Both the position numbers and the translations under genes were made by a program. From Bimastos eiseni (lineage: Eukaryota > Annelida > Clitellata > Crassiclitellata > Lumbricidae), in NCBI GenBank assembly GCA_959347315.1, contig OY365806.1, positions 54,961,116 through 55,025,115 of the forward strand: a stretch of 64,000 nucleotides of DNA, read 5' to 3'. Below, in pieces: positions 11,601 to 26,600 of the stretch (position 1 is its first letter; each line of letters opens with the position of its first letter). The notes beneath the pieces are model-generated. The model saw only the letters and a program-made list of their open reading frames with translations. It was not told the origin of the DNA and did not search any database.

Positions 11601-14600
11601 ACAACACCTTCTTGGAGATTCAAAGACTGCACCCATCTGCATGATTGTTCCAGCAATAGGATAGTTGCTGTTTACTTTAATGCGGTTTTTTTCAGTATTG
11701 TCTGTTGGGTTTCAATTAAAAGCTGTTTGTTCAGAACACAGTAAAAGTATTGTCTTAAATGACATTTAAAAGAGGGTTGGACTTGAAGGCAATACCATAG
11801 AGAAGTGTTCCATAGATGGATAGCAACTCTTAAATAGAAAGCGAGTCTTATCCATCCAACTTTCAAAGTCTATGACACTTTCCAGTCCTTCCTTGTTCCA
11901 TGCCAGTCTCCTACTTAACGTTTTCAATGAAGTCATTCAGTCAATAATTCATCTGCTGTGATAATTATTAATAACAGATGAGACATTGCAGCAGTCTCTA
12001 GAAGACTCAGAGTTTCAATAGATTCTTTTGTTTCCTTTTTAGCACCTGATGCAACGAAGTGCTGGGCGACAGGTCGTGGTATTCAGCCTAAAGGTGTCCG
12101 TGTTGGAGACGATGCAGTCTTCCAGGTGCACACGGAAAATGCTGGAGATGGAGAGCCACGAGTGATGATCATGGGTCCGGGTGGAGTTGCATTGAAAACC
12201 ACTGTGAAGAAGATCAACACCACTTTTGAATATGTGTATAAGCCTGTGAAGCCTGGACTTTATATCATCAACATCACATTTAGTGGACAGGCGATTCAAA
12301 AGAGTCCTTTCAGAGTTGATGTTGGAGCTGTGAAGACGAGCAAAGTTCGTGCATATGGTCCGGGCTTAGAAACCGGAGTTGTGGGAGTTCCAGCTCTCTT
12401 CACTGTCGAACCCAATGGAGAGGGACCAATCGGTAAGCTAAAGTCTCTGACTGATCCCCACGTGAATGTCAGATCTATACTTCATCCTCAATTATTTTAT
12501 TCATCTTTATCATCATCAGCGTGAAGAGATGAATCTGAGCATGTTTTATTTTTTTGACCATTACCACCTTTCAAGTCCTACCTGGTTTGCTTTGCACCAT
12601 CACTGCCATCTGTTGGTTTGAGTCTCAGCTGCAGCTCTCTTCAATATTTAGCCAGAGTTGCAAGTCCTTCTTGAAAGGCTAGTCACCTACAGTAGGTTGC
12701 AGGTCATGACTGGAAACTTTAACATTCATACAGTAGTGAATCAAGGATGCCCTTGGGTCAAGCAGTTGAGATAGCTCCTCACAATAAGTAAAATAACCAT
12801 CCCTTTGCCTGCTCAGTAGCATGGTGGCTGTAATGAATTGTTTTGTCATAACATGACATGTCCATAGCCCAGAAGAAACAGTAAGTGATGAAGCAGTTGC
12901 TGATGTAGAACAACAGGTGGTCAAGTTACTGTGGTGTGTAAAGCTATATGAATAAAAGTGCTTCATATAGGCTATGTTAATTGTAGAATTACTCAGTAAG
13001 TTATTTGTCTAAATTGCACAACGGCAATTAAATTATTTCAATGGCAGCAGTGTTTGGTGTGTTACATTTAGAACTGTTTCTGTCGCAGGCTTCAGAATTG
13101 ATGGACCATCTCAGGCGAAGATAGATGTGAAGAAGGAACCAAATGGTGTCATGAAAGTCTCTTACTTACCAACAGCTGCGGGTGAATACGCCGTCCATGT
13201 TCTTTCCAACAACGATGACATACCAAAGTCTCCATTTATGGCAACCATAACAACAACTGCAACAACAACCACATCTGGATTTGACGCTTCAAAGGTATTC
13301 AGGAAATTATGATTAAGCATTTCAGTTATGGTACTGTCGTTTCCACTGTAGGATCTGTTCATCTCGTGCGTTCAATCCGTTCCATCCGTTCATCCTTTGT
13401 AGTTTCTCTGTGAGTCATATTTACCTCTGACCCAGTGACCCTAACAGGGCAAGTCATTGGTGATTTCATGCACTAGCTGAACTAGACCATGGAATGAGAC
13501 TGATCATATGACAATTTTAAAGGCCTTTCATTAGTCGTTCAAGTTATTGAATTATTGAAATTATTACTAGGTTAGATTCATAGTATTAGTGGTTATCGTT
13601 TCAGAACTAAGACTGGCCAATACTTGTTTTGGACCTTTATGTACATGTTGCTATATAAATCTGAAGATACGATATGATACATTCTACAGAATATAAAGAA
13701 CAAAAAGTATATATTGGGAAATAATTAACCTGTGCTGACTGGTTCTAACTGTAAAATGTAAAATTTCGGGGTTTCTTTGTTCCACGATCATTAAATAATA
13801 GTTGAAGAGTGTGACTCTCTGGCTAGGATACTGGTGCAGTTGAATTGTGCCTGAAATGACGATGAGCCATTGAAGAGTAGTTGACTCTGTTGGGATGTCA
13901 CTCGTTGTACATAGGTGTCTGCTTAATCACTCAAGATTTGTCTCTCATTGATGATCATATCAGGTGACTGCATCTGGTCCTGGCCTTGAGAAGCAGGGAG
14001 TCGTTGTCAGCAAGTGGGCGGAATTCACAGTCGATGCTCGTCAGGCCGGGGGTCAGGCTCCACTTTACATCAGCGCATTGGACATCGACTCAAAACCAGT
14101 TGAAGTCACGATTACAGACAACAAAAATGGAACCTACTCCTGTCGTTACTTGCCAACGAGATCTGTCAAATATACGATCACAATCACCTATGGAGGAATT
14201 GGCATTGCAAACAGTCCTTATGAGGTGACAAACCTTTTCTATCAATTTGCTTTTATCGAGTGCAAAGTCAAACAAATTCGCAGCAACTATAGTTTTAGAA
14301 GGTGCCATATAAAGGCATACTATGACTATCTTTAGATTCTTAAGGATTAACATGTTTTCAAAAATTCTGCGTGCATGTCACATTTGTCTGTAACACCTGC
14401 AAACTCCTTCTGACCGTTACATGCATCGGTGCATCATACCGCTTTACTTTAAAAGCACATACTTTTAATGGTCATGCATCAGCTGAATTTTCATTTGAGG
14501 AAAATTTCACCCACTTGGATCGCACAGGCAGTTTCAGGTTAGATAGAACATGCAGGTCAATTTTTCTTGCAGCCAAGGATGGATCGTGCGTTTTGTGTGT

Positions 14601-17600
14601 AAGCCTGTTAGGCACTTCAGCTCATCATTATACACATTAAAATACAGTATGTTTCAAGGATTTAGAACTAAATGGAACATACCTTTATGAGGTACTTAAA
14701 ATGTGCTAATTAAAGGTCTAAATGTACGCAGGCACGCACTTTAGCGATGATTGGCATAGGTTTCCTTGTTGCTTTCACCACACTCTCATTCGTTAAAGTG
14801 TTGATGGAATGTTTGATTGATAGCCTTGGGTTCTCTGGAGGATACTGAGTTGCTAGATGAATGTTATAAGACACTGGAATTAAGCCTCTGTGTTTCGTCT
14901 TCTACCATTATGTGCAAAATGTCATCCATGCTCACTTTATGCGGGCCTTCCAGCATGGACCAGGGTTTGCTTTCTGCCACACGTCTTGTCGAGTGCATTC
15001 TGAAATTTGGCCATGTCTATGGCCATATATGCTGGATGTGCTACACTGGCCAGATTTACTGGTCAGGTGTATGTGGTATGGTTTACATTAAAAAGATGTC
15101 ACATTGACAATGTGTTTCGAAAGAGCACCTCCAGTAGCGAATCTCGTACTGTATCATTGCTTTGGTCTGGCAGTCCTCGCTGGGTCTTGCCTCTGCCTGT
15201 CTTCACTGTCTCTGCTGTCTACCTTTAGTGCACCTGAGCAAGGCATAGGCCTGCTCACTGCTCATTTGCATGCACAACGACTAAACGGAATCGAGCCTTC
15301 TCAGTGGTTGGTACCTATCTCTGGTCGGGATCGCGTTGGTGTTGCGCTTGTCCTCCAGGTTCAACTCTTACTCTTAAGACTGTTCTTTTCAGCCATGCTG
15401 AGGCCGGCAACACTCCTGAGTAGCGACTTTGAGGGGGCACAACATTAATCTTTGTAATGATTGAATGAAACCATCTGAAGGACATCAGGCAGTGTTGTAG
15501 AATTATAAGGGTATTGCTAAATTTACAAAAATGTAAGTTTAGATTTTACTTACCTTAGTTGATGCAGGATATTGAAACAAAGAAATTGAACTTCTGATTT
15601 TGACAGTTCACTACTTAAATGTGTTGTCTGTGTTTAATAAGACTATGCTAATATCTATATTGAATAAGTTTACCAACTTAATGCAATTCGATAAGTGTTT
15701 ATGTTTTCTTGTTGTTGACAGGTTTTCGTTTCAGACTTGACAAATGCATCAAAGGTTAAAGTGTATGGCCCAGCTGTGGAGGCTCCAGTGAAAGCCAAGT
15801 TTGCAACATATCTGATCATAGATTGCAAAGAGGCAGGTCCAGGTAAATGAATGATCGTCAGTTGGTTGCCAAACATCAGTTGTACTCTGTTATATTTTTT
15901 ATAATTGCTTTACTGGTCAGATGTATGTGGTATGGTTTACATTAAAAAGAAGATGTCACATTGACTATGTGTTTCAAAAGAGCACACCCAATTCTAAAAC
16001 CTTGCAGAAATAACAAACAGACCTGATATGCTACTAAAACATATACTAAAATAATATGATGATACTGCCAATGCTTGTAAAGTTGTGAAGCTTGTCTGCC
16101 ATGCAAGCATGTATACGTTTATTCACCACAAAGATAGAATTGTGGAATTTTTATCAAATCGACTTAGTGTCAAACATGTTGATGTTGATGCCATATATCC
16201 ATTTTTTAAGGTGAACCTGTAATTACGCTTACAAACGAGAAAGGCTTGCAGATTCAGTTTAAGAAGACGGACAATAAAGACCGCACATATCGCATTGAGT
16301 TTGTGGCACAGACAGTTGGCACATACACTGCAACGGTGACCTTTGGCAACCAACCAGTTCCAAAGAGTCCGTTTAAGATTCCAATCGAGTCTGGTGTCGA
16401 TGTGAGCAAAGTGAAAGTCTATGGTCCAGCCGTTGAACAACCGATATTTACGTCTCAGCTGACCTACTTTGTGGTTGATGCTAAGGAAGCAGGACCAGGT
16501 GGGTTTCAGAGCCTGGTGACTGTCCTATTTTATGGTCTATTTCTAAAATACGCTTGGGTCTATTTCTAAAATACGCTTGTCTCACATTGCTTAACCCTTC
16601 AATGACAAACATGTTGTAAAAGTGACTGTGAAACCAATGCAGCTCATCACTAAAGAGCATCTTGCAACATGTTGCTGAATTTCACATTCGACTCAGTTAT
16701 CATTATTTATGCATGTGTAGTGATGGGCTATAGTTAAATTTTTGAATACTATGATTGATACTATGCTCAATAAGTAGTAGTTGAACTACTTTTAGAGTAT
16801 TTGAAAAATTGTAAACTTGTGTTTCAAAAGTAGTATATAAAATAGTAATTAAATCTAAAGACTTCCAATTTGTAGTCAGCTACTTTTTCTAGCTACATTT
16901 TAAGAACACTTCCCCATAATAAATACATTACTATTATTAAAACCTAGAAATGTAGAAAATACGCCTATGTCGAAACCCACCTGAAAAATAAGCCCCTCTG
17001 ATATTGTTTCCTGTTGATGCATAGAACACAGCATATTCAGCCACTTATAATGTCTTCGGGAATTCATTGTTATGACAGGTTTTCCTCAGATAACTGTAAC
17101 AAGTGCAACAGGTGCACAGGTACCTGTGAGAGTAACTGACAACAAAGATGGTACATTCAAAGTGGAGTTTACAGTGACGACAGTTGGTGTCTACACAGCT
17201 ACTGTGTTGTTTGCCAGCCAACCAGTGCCAAGGAGTCCCTTCACAATCACTGCTCAGTCAAGTGTTGAGATCAGCAAAGTGCTCGTCAGAGGACTTGGAG
17301 AAAGTTTGTCAATTCTCTTTCATTCATCTTAGATAGCAATAGATGCTCTGTGTATTTAGTGTTAATCGTTTTGGCTCATATATCAGAAACTTGATTTGTT
17401 TTTCATGAGCCATTGGAATTATGTAGCTGCTAGTAGTCATTCTTCTGAATGCTTATGAACTTTTTTATATTAGTCAAATAATAGGGCAAGTTGTACACAC
17501 CATTTTTGGTAAATAAAAATGTATTCAGATGTGCCTAGGCTGCTGCTTGATATACAAAAGACCCATTTAGTGTGATGTATTTGTTGCAACCGTTACCCTA

Positions 17601-20600
17601 CAGTATGACGTGTGCTGATACATGTGTTGATACATGAGTTAATTTATGTATTTATTGATGTATTGATTTTTGTGTGTGTTGATTGATGTATTGATTGATG
17701 TGTTGATTGATGTGTTGATGCATTTGTTGATTATCTAGCAATACCAATCAACAAAGAGGTTTCGTTTGATGTGGTCACAGCTGGTGCTGGTAATGGACAG
17801 GTCAAGGTCAACATAACCAGTCCAACTGGCAAGGTTGTTCCAACTAAGGTTGAAGAGAAACCTGATTTGTCTGTTGGCAAATTCACAGCGACAGAAGCAG
17901 GACAGCACACGGTTCACGTGACATTTGCTGATCAACCGGTTCCAAACAGTCCCTTCAAGGTACTTGTGCTCATAATTCACACTGTAACACATTCTAAACG
18001 TAATACACTGCTGAAGATAACATTACATTACAGTCATCTTTTATACTGCTCTGTTTGGCGCACTGCTTGCTGGCCAATCATTTAAGTGTTCCATCTTATG
18101 GTATCTCTGGATGACTTGTCGACTTTGTGCCCTACACTCAGCTTTTGAGACAGAGTTTACAGTTGTGATTACAGAGAGCTTATGTTAATCAGTGCCTAAT
18201 TATTCAGATTTACTTACTATTAGCGCACGATATTAGTTTCAAATGATAAAAATCAGTAACACTTAATTTTATTTTTTTGGTACTTTTGGTTAGCTGAATG
18301 CTTTACTTTGGCCTCTACACAGAAGCAGAAATTCTGTCATACATTTGCAATGACCTTCAATCTTCTGGAAACATTATTACCACATTGCTGCCAAGTGATG
18401 ATAATTATCAATATCTGGTTTCTAGGTATTTGCTGAAGCTCCAAATCCCTTCAGAGTCAGGGTTTATGGGCCAGCTGTGGAGAAGCCAGTCACTGCTAAT
18501 ACACCAACCTATCTAATTGTTGACTTCAAAGAGGCTGGACCAGGTAATTCTGCACAAACGATTTGAGCATAAAAATATTTGCATACAGAACTTGTATACA
18601 GGGCTAGAAATTCTTGTTTTCATCAGCAACCTCAGAATTAGAAACCCTTGTCTTCCCATTATAGCTTATGAAATATAAGAACTATACTATTTATGCCATC
18701 CAATACTAGCTTACTATCCTACTAGCTTCATTACTAGCTTCTTAACCATTCTCTCTGTGCCATTGCCAAAATTATTTATGCAAAATATTCTGCATTTCTA
18801 ACTCATCCAGATTCCAAGAACATTTGCAACTATTGCGATCACATTTCAACAGAATTCTACATTTAGTTAGTACAAATTTCACGAGTTGTGATTACAATTA
18901 TTGTGATGATCGTAATGACATCCTGTATTCAAATGTAACGGATGTTATTCACAGGTGAACCTCTGATTAATCTGGTTGATGAGAAAGGTGTTCCAGTCAA
19001 AGTAACAACACTTGACCAAAAGGACAAAACATTCCGTGTCGAGTTTGTGGCTACAACAGTTGGATTCTACACAGCCAGTGTCTTCTTTGCAAACCAACCT
19101 GTTCCAAACAGTCCCTTTAAGATCACTGTCGAGCCTTCATCGGATGCCAACAAAGTCAGAGTTTATGGTCCAGCAGTTGAAAAACAGGTTCAACGTCATC
19201 AGACGACCTATTTCATTGTAGACTGCAAAGATGCTGGTCCAGGTGCGTTCTAGCACAAACTCATTTTCATTAATTAACAAGAGAAAATCAACAACATATA
19301 AGCTTCTGCTGTTTTGCTGGTTGCTGGTGTTTGAATATTTTACAGCTGTTTAATTGTTGCTGCAAATATGCCTGTAATCTCAGAAATATGTACAGCGTTC
19401 TTTAAGAAAGAGACTCATCAGGGTCGCCTCAACCCATGGACAGAAAATCAGGCTCCAGTCTCATCTTATGACTTTATGGCACCATTGCCAGTCTCATTTC
19501 AAGGTCATTGTTCATTAGAGAAGCCAGGTCATGAAATCCAATAAGTGAGGGAACCAGCAGCTGCAGAGAGCGAGCGACCTGAAACAGACAACTTTTGAGA
19601 TTAGTTCTCAATAACATTAGGATCGAATACACAAAGGACAGGACAGTGACTTGCAAGGTCAGCTACTGAGAATGCAGTGGGAGCAAAGCACTGTTTTGGG
19701 ACATAGTGCAAAAAGAGTTGGGGTATCTGATTATCAAGTGCAATACTTGTTAGCATTGGGGGGGGAAATGAGCAAGGAGTGACAATAGGTAAGCTCTGAA
19801 TTTAGTGCAATGTTATGGTAATCTATAAGACAGATATTGGGTATATATGTCTACTTACTGCTCTTACAAGCAGACACTACATAACATACATAAAATAAGT
19901 GAGTATTTGTAAAGCACAACTTCAGGGAAACGTCCTCCTCAGTTGCGCTTCCAATCCAAAAAGGAGAACCTTTCTTCCCACATAATAATATTATACAAAG
20001 TGCTTGAGGAACAGAGGAGACCAGCTCAACTGTAGTTTTGTGATAAAAGTTGTTCCAAGCTACAGGGCTGACGAGAGCAAAGCTGAGTTGTATAGGATTG
20101 AGCCCGAGGGAACAAGCAGAACGCCCTGAACGAAGGAACCTGTGACCAGGAACAGATGAGACAGAGATGTACAGTGAGCCAAGATAAGATGGGGCAATTC
20201 CCACTAAGCAATTAGACTTGTAAGTCAGGTTCATCAAGGCATGATGCAGGTAGGTTGATATACATGACTGTATATTTAATTGCCCCTAATCAGGTGAGCA
20301 GAAGTATTAGGAACAGACTCTTGACCAAGAATGATGCCCAAGTCTTGCACAGAGATAGAGGATGTGATGTTAGGAAAAAACTGGCAAAGGACAGAAATAT
20401 CAATCCTAGAGATTTGAATCCAACTTCCAATTTAAATAAATTGGGTCTTGTCAGAATTCAACTGAAGATGGTTTGAGGACATCGAAGAGGTCAAGGCCAC
20501 CATCACATGCACAATCTGATCAACTAGGGTAGCCACTAGCCTCTGTAGCAGCCGGGTCATGAACTTAGATCTGGGTGTCGTCAGTGTATTGACTAGAGGG

Positions 20601-23600
20601 AGCTTGTTATCGTGATAGAATGTGACTCAAGTCAGTCATATAAAAGAATATATAGAAGCGGGGCTAAGGAGCTTCCCTGTAAGAGACCACAGAAAGTGAA
20701 GGAGATGAGGAGGATTGCATAGACCAAAAGATAGGCCTACTATGAGGGGTCAGAGAGAAAGAAATAAATCCAATGGAGCATGAATTCCAAGATGCCAAAA
20801 GGTCTCCAAGAACTGTAGGAGAATAGAATGATCTATGGTGTCGGCAATGGTGCTTGCATCTTGGTCTTGGGTTAGGATGTTTTGGGGCTTGTCTCTGTCT
20901 CAAGGGTCTTGTGGGCATCTCTGGATGCTAATAGATGTAAACTTTCATCAGAGAAAGCTTGTTAATTGTCACCTATGTTCACCAGTTTCATCTAATTATT
21001 TCAGAAGTCACAGTAACTGCTCGACTAATATCAATAATGTCTTCTTAGTTAGTTGTTTAATTAGTAATCTTCAGTTAGTCAGTCACTGATGTCTGACAAA
21101 TTTAATAATAATAACTTCGTTTAATTTCAATTGATGAACCATGGTATGATAACAAGTAGAGTATTTACGGATAATGACAAGCTATTACAGGAGTCGAATT
21201 TGACTGTAAATAGGCAACCATGCAATTCATCCCTCGCTTTATGCATCTAATTAATCCAGCAGTAAAAGAAGGACTGGTCAACCTTGGGAGCAGCGGGAAT
21301 AGAACTAGCTTCCTCTGCTTTGCATGTTAGTGTCTTATCCATTACTCTATGGACATCTATGTAGGCTACAGTGACTGTGCTGTGTTACAGAGCAACTGAT
21401 TTCTGCTAGTCGATTGGTCTCATTAGTGTCTGATTTTACTATGCAGTCGTTTTGAGAGTATGTAGGCCTACAATTAACGCAATACTGATAGCTTGCACAA
21501 TGCATTTTCAGGTGAACCTCATGTGACTCTGACGAGTGAGTCTGGCGCTCCAATAACACCAACTATAACAGACAACAAGGACAGAACGTACAGAGTAGAA
21601 TTTACCACAGACATAGTAGGATCTCTCACAGCCAACGTTTCATTTGCTAGTCATCCTGTGCCGAACAGTCCATTCAAGATAACAGTTGAGTCAGGTGTCG
21701 ACTCAAGTAAAGTTAAAGTATATGGTCCAGCTGTTGAGAAGCCTGTTATAGCAAACCAGTCATCTTACCTTATTGTTGATGCTACTGAAGCCGGACCTGG
21801 TGAGTGGACAGTTGGCTATCTACTAATTTTAACTGTATGTATTAGTTCATGTTTATCATTTTGTGTGATGAAGTAAGCCTCATGGCAACAGAAGGATTTG
21901 CTTTGATTGATGTCATGTTATGTGCATCAATAGAATCTTAATTTTGCAGTAAATTTCTGAAGTCCTGAATTGTGATCCCAAGGCCTTTCACAATAATATT
22001 GTTGTAAAATGAATGTGGTTAAATGACTTTCCCATACTTGCATACATTTTATAGGCTACCTGTTGTCTTGTTTTGTTGGACTGTATAAATATAGTTCATG
22101 TTATCTTAGTCAGATCCACTTACTGTGCATGCCTTGTGGCTGTTTTTATAGTCAGTGCTCCTTCAAATAGATTGGTTATTAACGAGTATAACTATTTTCA
22201 ACTATGTGTAATTCTGCTTTTAAGTGTTTGTAAGTGTCTTGTGGATTTTTGTTTTGGATGGTATTTGATCACTGAATGCCTGTATTTTAATTCAACCATC
22301 TCTTTGAATTTTGATCAACCTGTGATAATAAATGGACTAGCTTTCATTTTTCAATCTTGTGCCCCAGAAATGTAGAGTCAGGGCAATGAAGAAATGGTGG
22401 CTTCATGGATAGATTAGCAGAAGCTGATAATAATAGAGGAGTTCTATGACCAAACTTTTGGCTACTCTTCAGTACCTGTCATACACAGATTGTGTGGCAG
22501 ATGTATATCTGGATTTTGCATCTTTTACAACCTGTGAGGGTGTACTGGGCTGTATGGAACAGAAGACTACAGATGAACTCATTTATTTGACTTTTGTCAT
22601 TCCCAGTACTCAATGTGAAATGGAACAGGAACTCGCATGCTTAATACCTACATGCAGTGCATATAATTATGTACATACATTCATGCACTAAAACATGCAT
22701 GCATGCTTTCCTGGTGTCAGTTTTATTCACCTTATGCATGTTTTATTTAATCTCATCAAAATTGATTTCAAAGCTAACCTGTAAAGTTCCTTTAATTCTA
22801 GGTCATGCCATTAAAAGTCAGAATTTTTTAACTGTTTATCGGAAGACATCAGCATGTTGTACTTTTTACAACTCTGCCAATATTTCAGCTGCCAAAAACT
22901 TAGAATCAAAATGTTCTCAAATTTATCTTTTTCTAGATAACTAAATCTATTTGTGAGCAATAATTGATAATTCCCACTGTTTTCGAAAAGCTATATGATA
23001 GCTAAAATAAAACTATTGTGTGATGAACTTTTCTAGATTTGAAATTGATTACATTGGTTGTATCATAAATTTATTATTGAATAAAGCAGTAAAAAGATGT
23101 GCTGATTCAATACTAATGATAAGAAAATTGAATAAATTGATAGTCTAAACCTTCAATTTTTAATGACATAGCAATTTGAACACTATCATAATTTGTATGG
23201 TTTCAGATGACTTATTTTATGGCACCCCGACAAAAGAGCGCCCGACAAAAGAGCGCTGACAAAAGAGTGCCTGACATAATGCTCATCTGTATTGGAAAAG
23301 TTCTGAGCATCAGTTATTGAGCTTAATTAGAAGAATGCTTTAACTAGAAGCTGGACTGATGAGAATAATTCTGTCTAACGAGAGGCCTAATTGGTGAAAA
23401 AAATGACATTCAAACAGAAGTGGGATTGATGAAAAGAACCCTGTATGACTAGAAGCTGGATTGCATAATTCCTTTTATCAATCCAGCTTCCATTTAAGCA
23501 TGATACTTTTCATATCAATCCAACTTTCCTTCTAACGGAATTCTTTTCATCAATCGAGCATTTAGTTTAAAAGCATTTCTTTCATCGATCCAGCATCTAA

Positions 23601-26600
23601 GTAAACAAGATTTATTTAATTAATCCAACATCCATTTAAGCCATAATTCTTGTCATCAGTCCATGCAGATTCTATTTAAAATTGCCTGTGCGCTAAGTTG
23701 TCGGCGCTCTTTTGTCGGGCGCTCGTTTGTCGCCGCGCTATTTTGTCGGCGCTCTTTTGTTGGGCGCTCTTTTGTCGGGCGCTCTGTTGACGGGTCACGT
23801 TATTTTATATCTTTGAGTGAGGTGTTGAGTCGAGTTATTTCTCATGGGAAACACTGGAATTCTGGTTTTTCAGATATTGGAGGAATGTAATAAAGTCAGG
23901 GTATGGTCAGTTGNNNNNNNNNNNNNNNNNNNNNNNNNNNNNNNNNNNNNNNNNNNNNNNNNNNNNNNNNNNNNNNNNNNNNNNNNNNNNNNNNNNNNNN
24001 NNNNNNNNNNNNNNNNNNNNNNNNNNNNNNNNNNNNNNNNNNNNNNNNNNNNNNNNNNNNNNNNNNNNNNNNNNNNNNNNNNNNNNNNNNNNNNNNNNNN
24101 NNNNNNNNNNNNNAAAATCTAGTTTTCATAGAGTTTTTGTTATTTTCTTCAGAGCAATTCTGCCGAAAGACTTTAGAGGTTTTAAATGGCATTTGTATTC
24201 TGTGTTAAATGTGGCTATGCAGTTATGTTTCCTACCTATTTTGCATTTGTTCATATTGAAGTTGTTTGTATGCCTGCTTTGATGTGATTTTATTATCAAT
24301 GCATCATATATCTGTTTGCAATATGCCTCATTGATATATGTTTGGCATTTTCCAATCCTTGTTTTGCTGTGTCTGTTTTTGCAATTCCTGAATGATTTTC
24401 AGGTGAACCTCATGTGACTCTGACGAGTGAGTCTGGTGTTTCAATAGCACCAACCATAACAGACAACAAGGACAAAACGCACAGAGTAGACTTTACCACA
24501 GACATAGTAGGGTCTCTCACAGCCGACGTTTCATTTGCTAGTCAGCCTGTGCCAAACAGTCCATTCAAGATATCAGTTGTGTCAGACTCAATAGACTCAA
24601 GTAAAGTTAAAGTATATGGTCCAGCTGTTGAGAAGCCTGTTATAGCAAACCAGTCATCTTACCTTATTGTTGATGCTACTGAAGCCGGACCTGGTGAGTG
24701 GACAGTTGGCTATCTACTAATTTTAACTGTATGTATTAGTTCATGTTTATCAGGTGGTTTTGGGTGATTACGTAAGCAACATGACAAAAGACGGCTTTGA
24801 TTTGATTGATGTCATAATAATATTTATTTTATATTTAAATTTGTGGCACGCATAAGGTCGCACCGAAATGTGAATCTGAGGCGTGGATAGTCAGTCGCCA
24901 GGAGAAGATGCACTCAGATTTCCAAATCCTTGAAAGTTAAGTAGAGAGAGTGGATTTTGAGTCATTTTTTTGAATTAAGGAAGTGAATTTGAGCTACAAG
25001 GGACTGTGGCAGTCGTTTCCATTCCTTAGGAGCCATTTCTTAGGAGCAGAGGTATAGAATGCATGAGATCTGATTACTGTTCTGGATCATGGCACGACTA
25101 AAAGACAGGAACTTGATGATCACAGGCAGTGAGGAGCAATGTAAGGAGTTAGTGGAGCATGAATGATGGTAGGTGTATTGGTGATGATGGCTTTGTAGGT
25201 GAAACAAGCCAACTTAGATCTTATTCTGAATTCAACAGGAAGCCAATGCAGCTGATGGAGTAGGACTGAGGAACATGTTCATTGTGGGACACACAACACT
25301 GCATGAGCATAATCATGGCAAGAGTAGACTAGTGAGCAGGCACATGGTTTCCCACATATTCTCAGTTAGAGCTGACCTGAAGTGACGTATTGCCCTCATG
25401 TGAGAGAAACAAGTAGAAACACAGACATGAACCGAACAGAATTGCCTTAGTCTTCTGTGGGTTTATGGCCAAGCCATTGAAACAGAACCATGTGCTCTCT
25501 TCAAGTTTTACCGGTTGTTTACCATACTGATCAGTGTGTGACAGACCAATATGCAGCTGAGCATCCTTTGCTGACCGTTATAATAGGATTCCAAAGTGCT
25601 TAGCTAAACAACTGGTTGGGGCAGTACAGGCTGCAAATTAATAAAGGGCCGAGGATAGATCCCGGTGGCATTCCAAGAGTGCAAAGAGTTTGTTGCATTG
25701 AAAACATCTAAATTTGTAGAAAATTTTCAAACCATATGTATATGTGCGTAAATTAACCCGATCATGATCCAGTTTATGGTTCACCATTATTTTATGCCTT
25801 GCAATTTAAATGCAAGTATGAAATAGCTTGACCAAGTAACAATTATTATAAATTTATCAGAGTGATTTTGTCCAGCTTTGCTCACATGCTAAGTGATTAA
25901 AGATCGGTTTCTCTGCACAAACAATATTTAGATTGCTTCCCTCGTGTTATTTCGATACAGTCCCTGCACGTTTAAAATAAGTGTATGCGTCTTGTGTTAA
26001 ATGTGGCTATGCAGTCATGTTTCCTACCTATTTTGCATTTGTTCATATTGAAGTTGTTTGTATGCCTGCTTTGATGTGATTTTATTATCAATGCATCATA
26101 TATCTGTTTGCAATATGCCTCATTGATATATGTTTGGCATTTTCCAATCCTTGTTTTGCTGTGTCTGTTTTTGCAATTCCTGAATGATTTTCAGGTGAAC
26201 CTCATGTGACTCTGACGAGTGAGTCTGGTGTTTCAATAGCACCAACCATAACAGACAACAAGGACAAAACGCACAGAGTAGACTTTACCACAGACATAGT
26301 AGGGTCTCTCACAGCCGACGTTTCATTTGCTAGTCAGCCTGTGCCAAACAGTCCATTCAAGATATCAGTTGTGTCAGACTCAATAGACTCAAGTAAAGTT
26401 AAAGTATATGGTCCAGCTGTTGAGAAGCCTGTTATAGCAAACCAGTCATCTTACCTTATTGTTGATGCTACTGAAGCCGGACCTGGTGAGTGGACAGTTG
26501 GCTATCTACTAATTTTAACTGTATGTATTAGTTCATGTTTATCAGGTGGTTTTGGGTGATTACGTAAGCAACATGACAAAAGACGGCTTTGATTTGATTG

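Noticed and set aside
14225..14335. Continuation of exon 13 past 14224
   Set aside because: The frame stays open but loses filamin repeat similarity exactly at a GTGACA donor, and exon 14 continues the repeat in phase.
15104..15448. 114-codon plus-strand open frame in intron 13
   Set aside because: Composition looks like a chance frame in GC-richer DNA, no recognisable domain, no splice context with filamin phases.
21800..21876. Read-through of exons 20-23 past their donors
   Set aside because: The open tail is shared only because intron flank was duplicated; the repeat continues in the next exon after GPG.
23844..24282. Open frames crossing the Ns
   Set aside because: Unknown bases; nothing can be inferred about coding across the gap.
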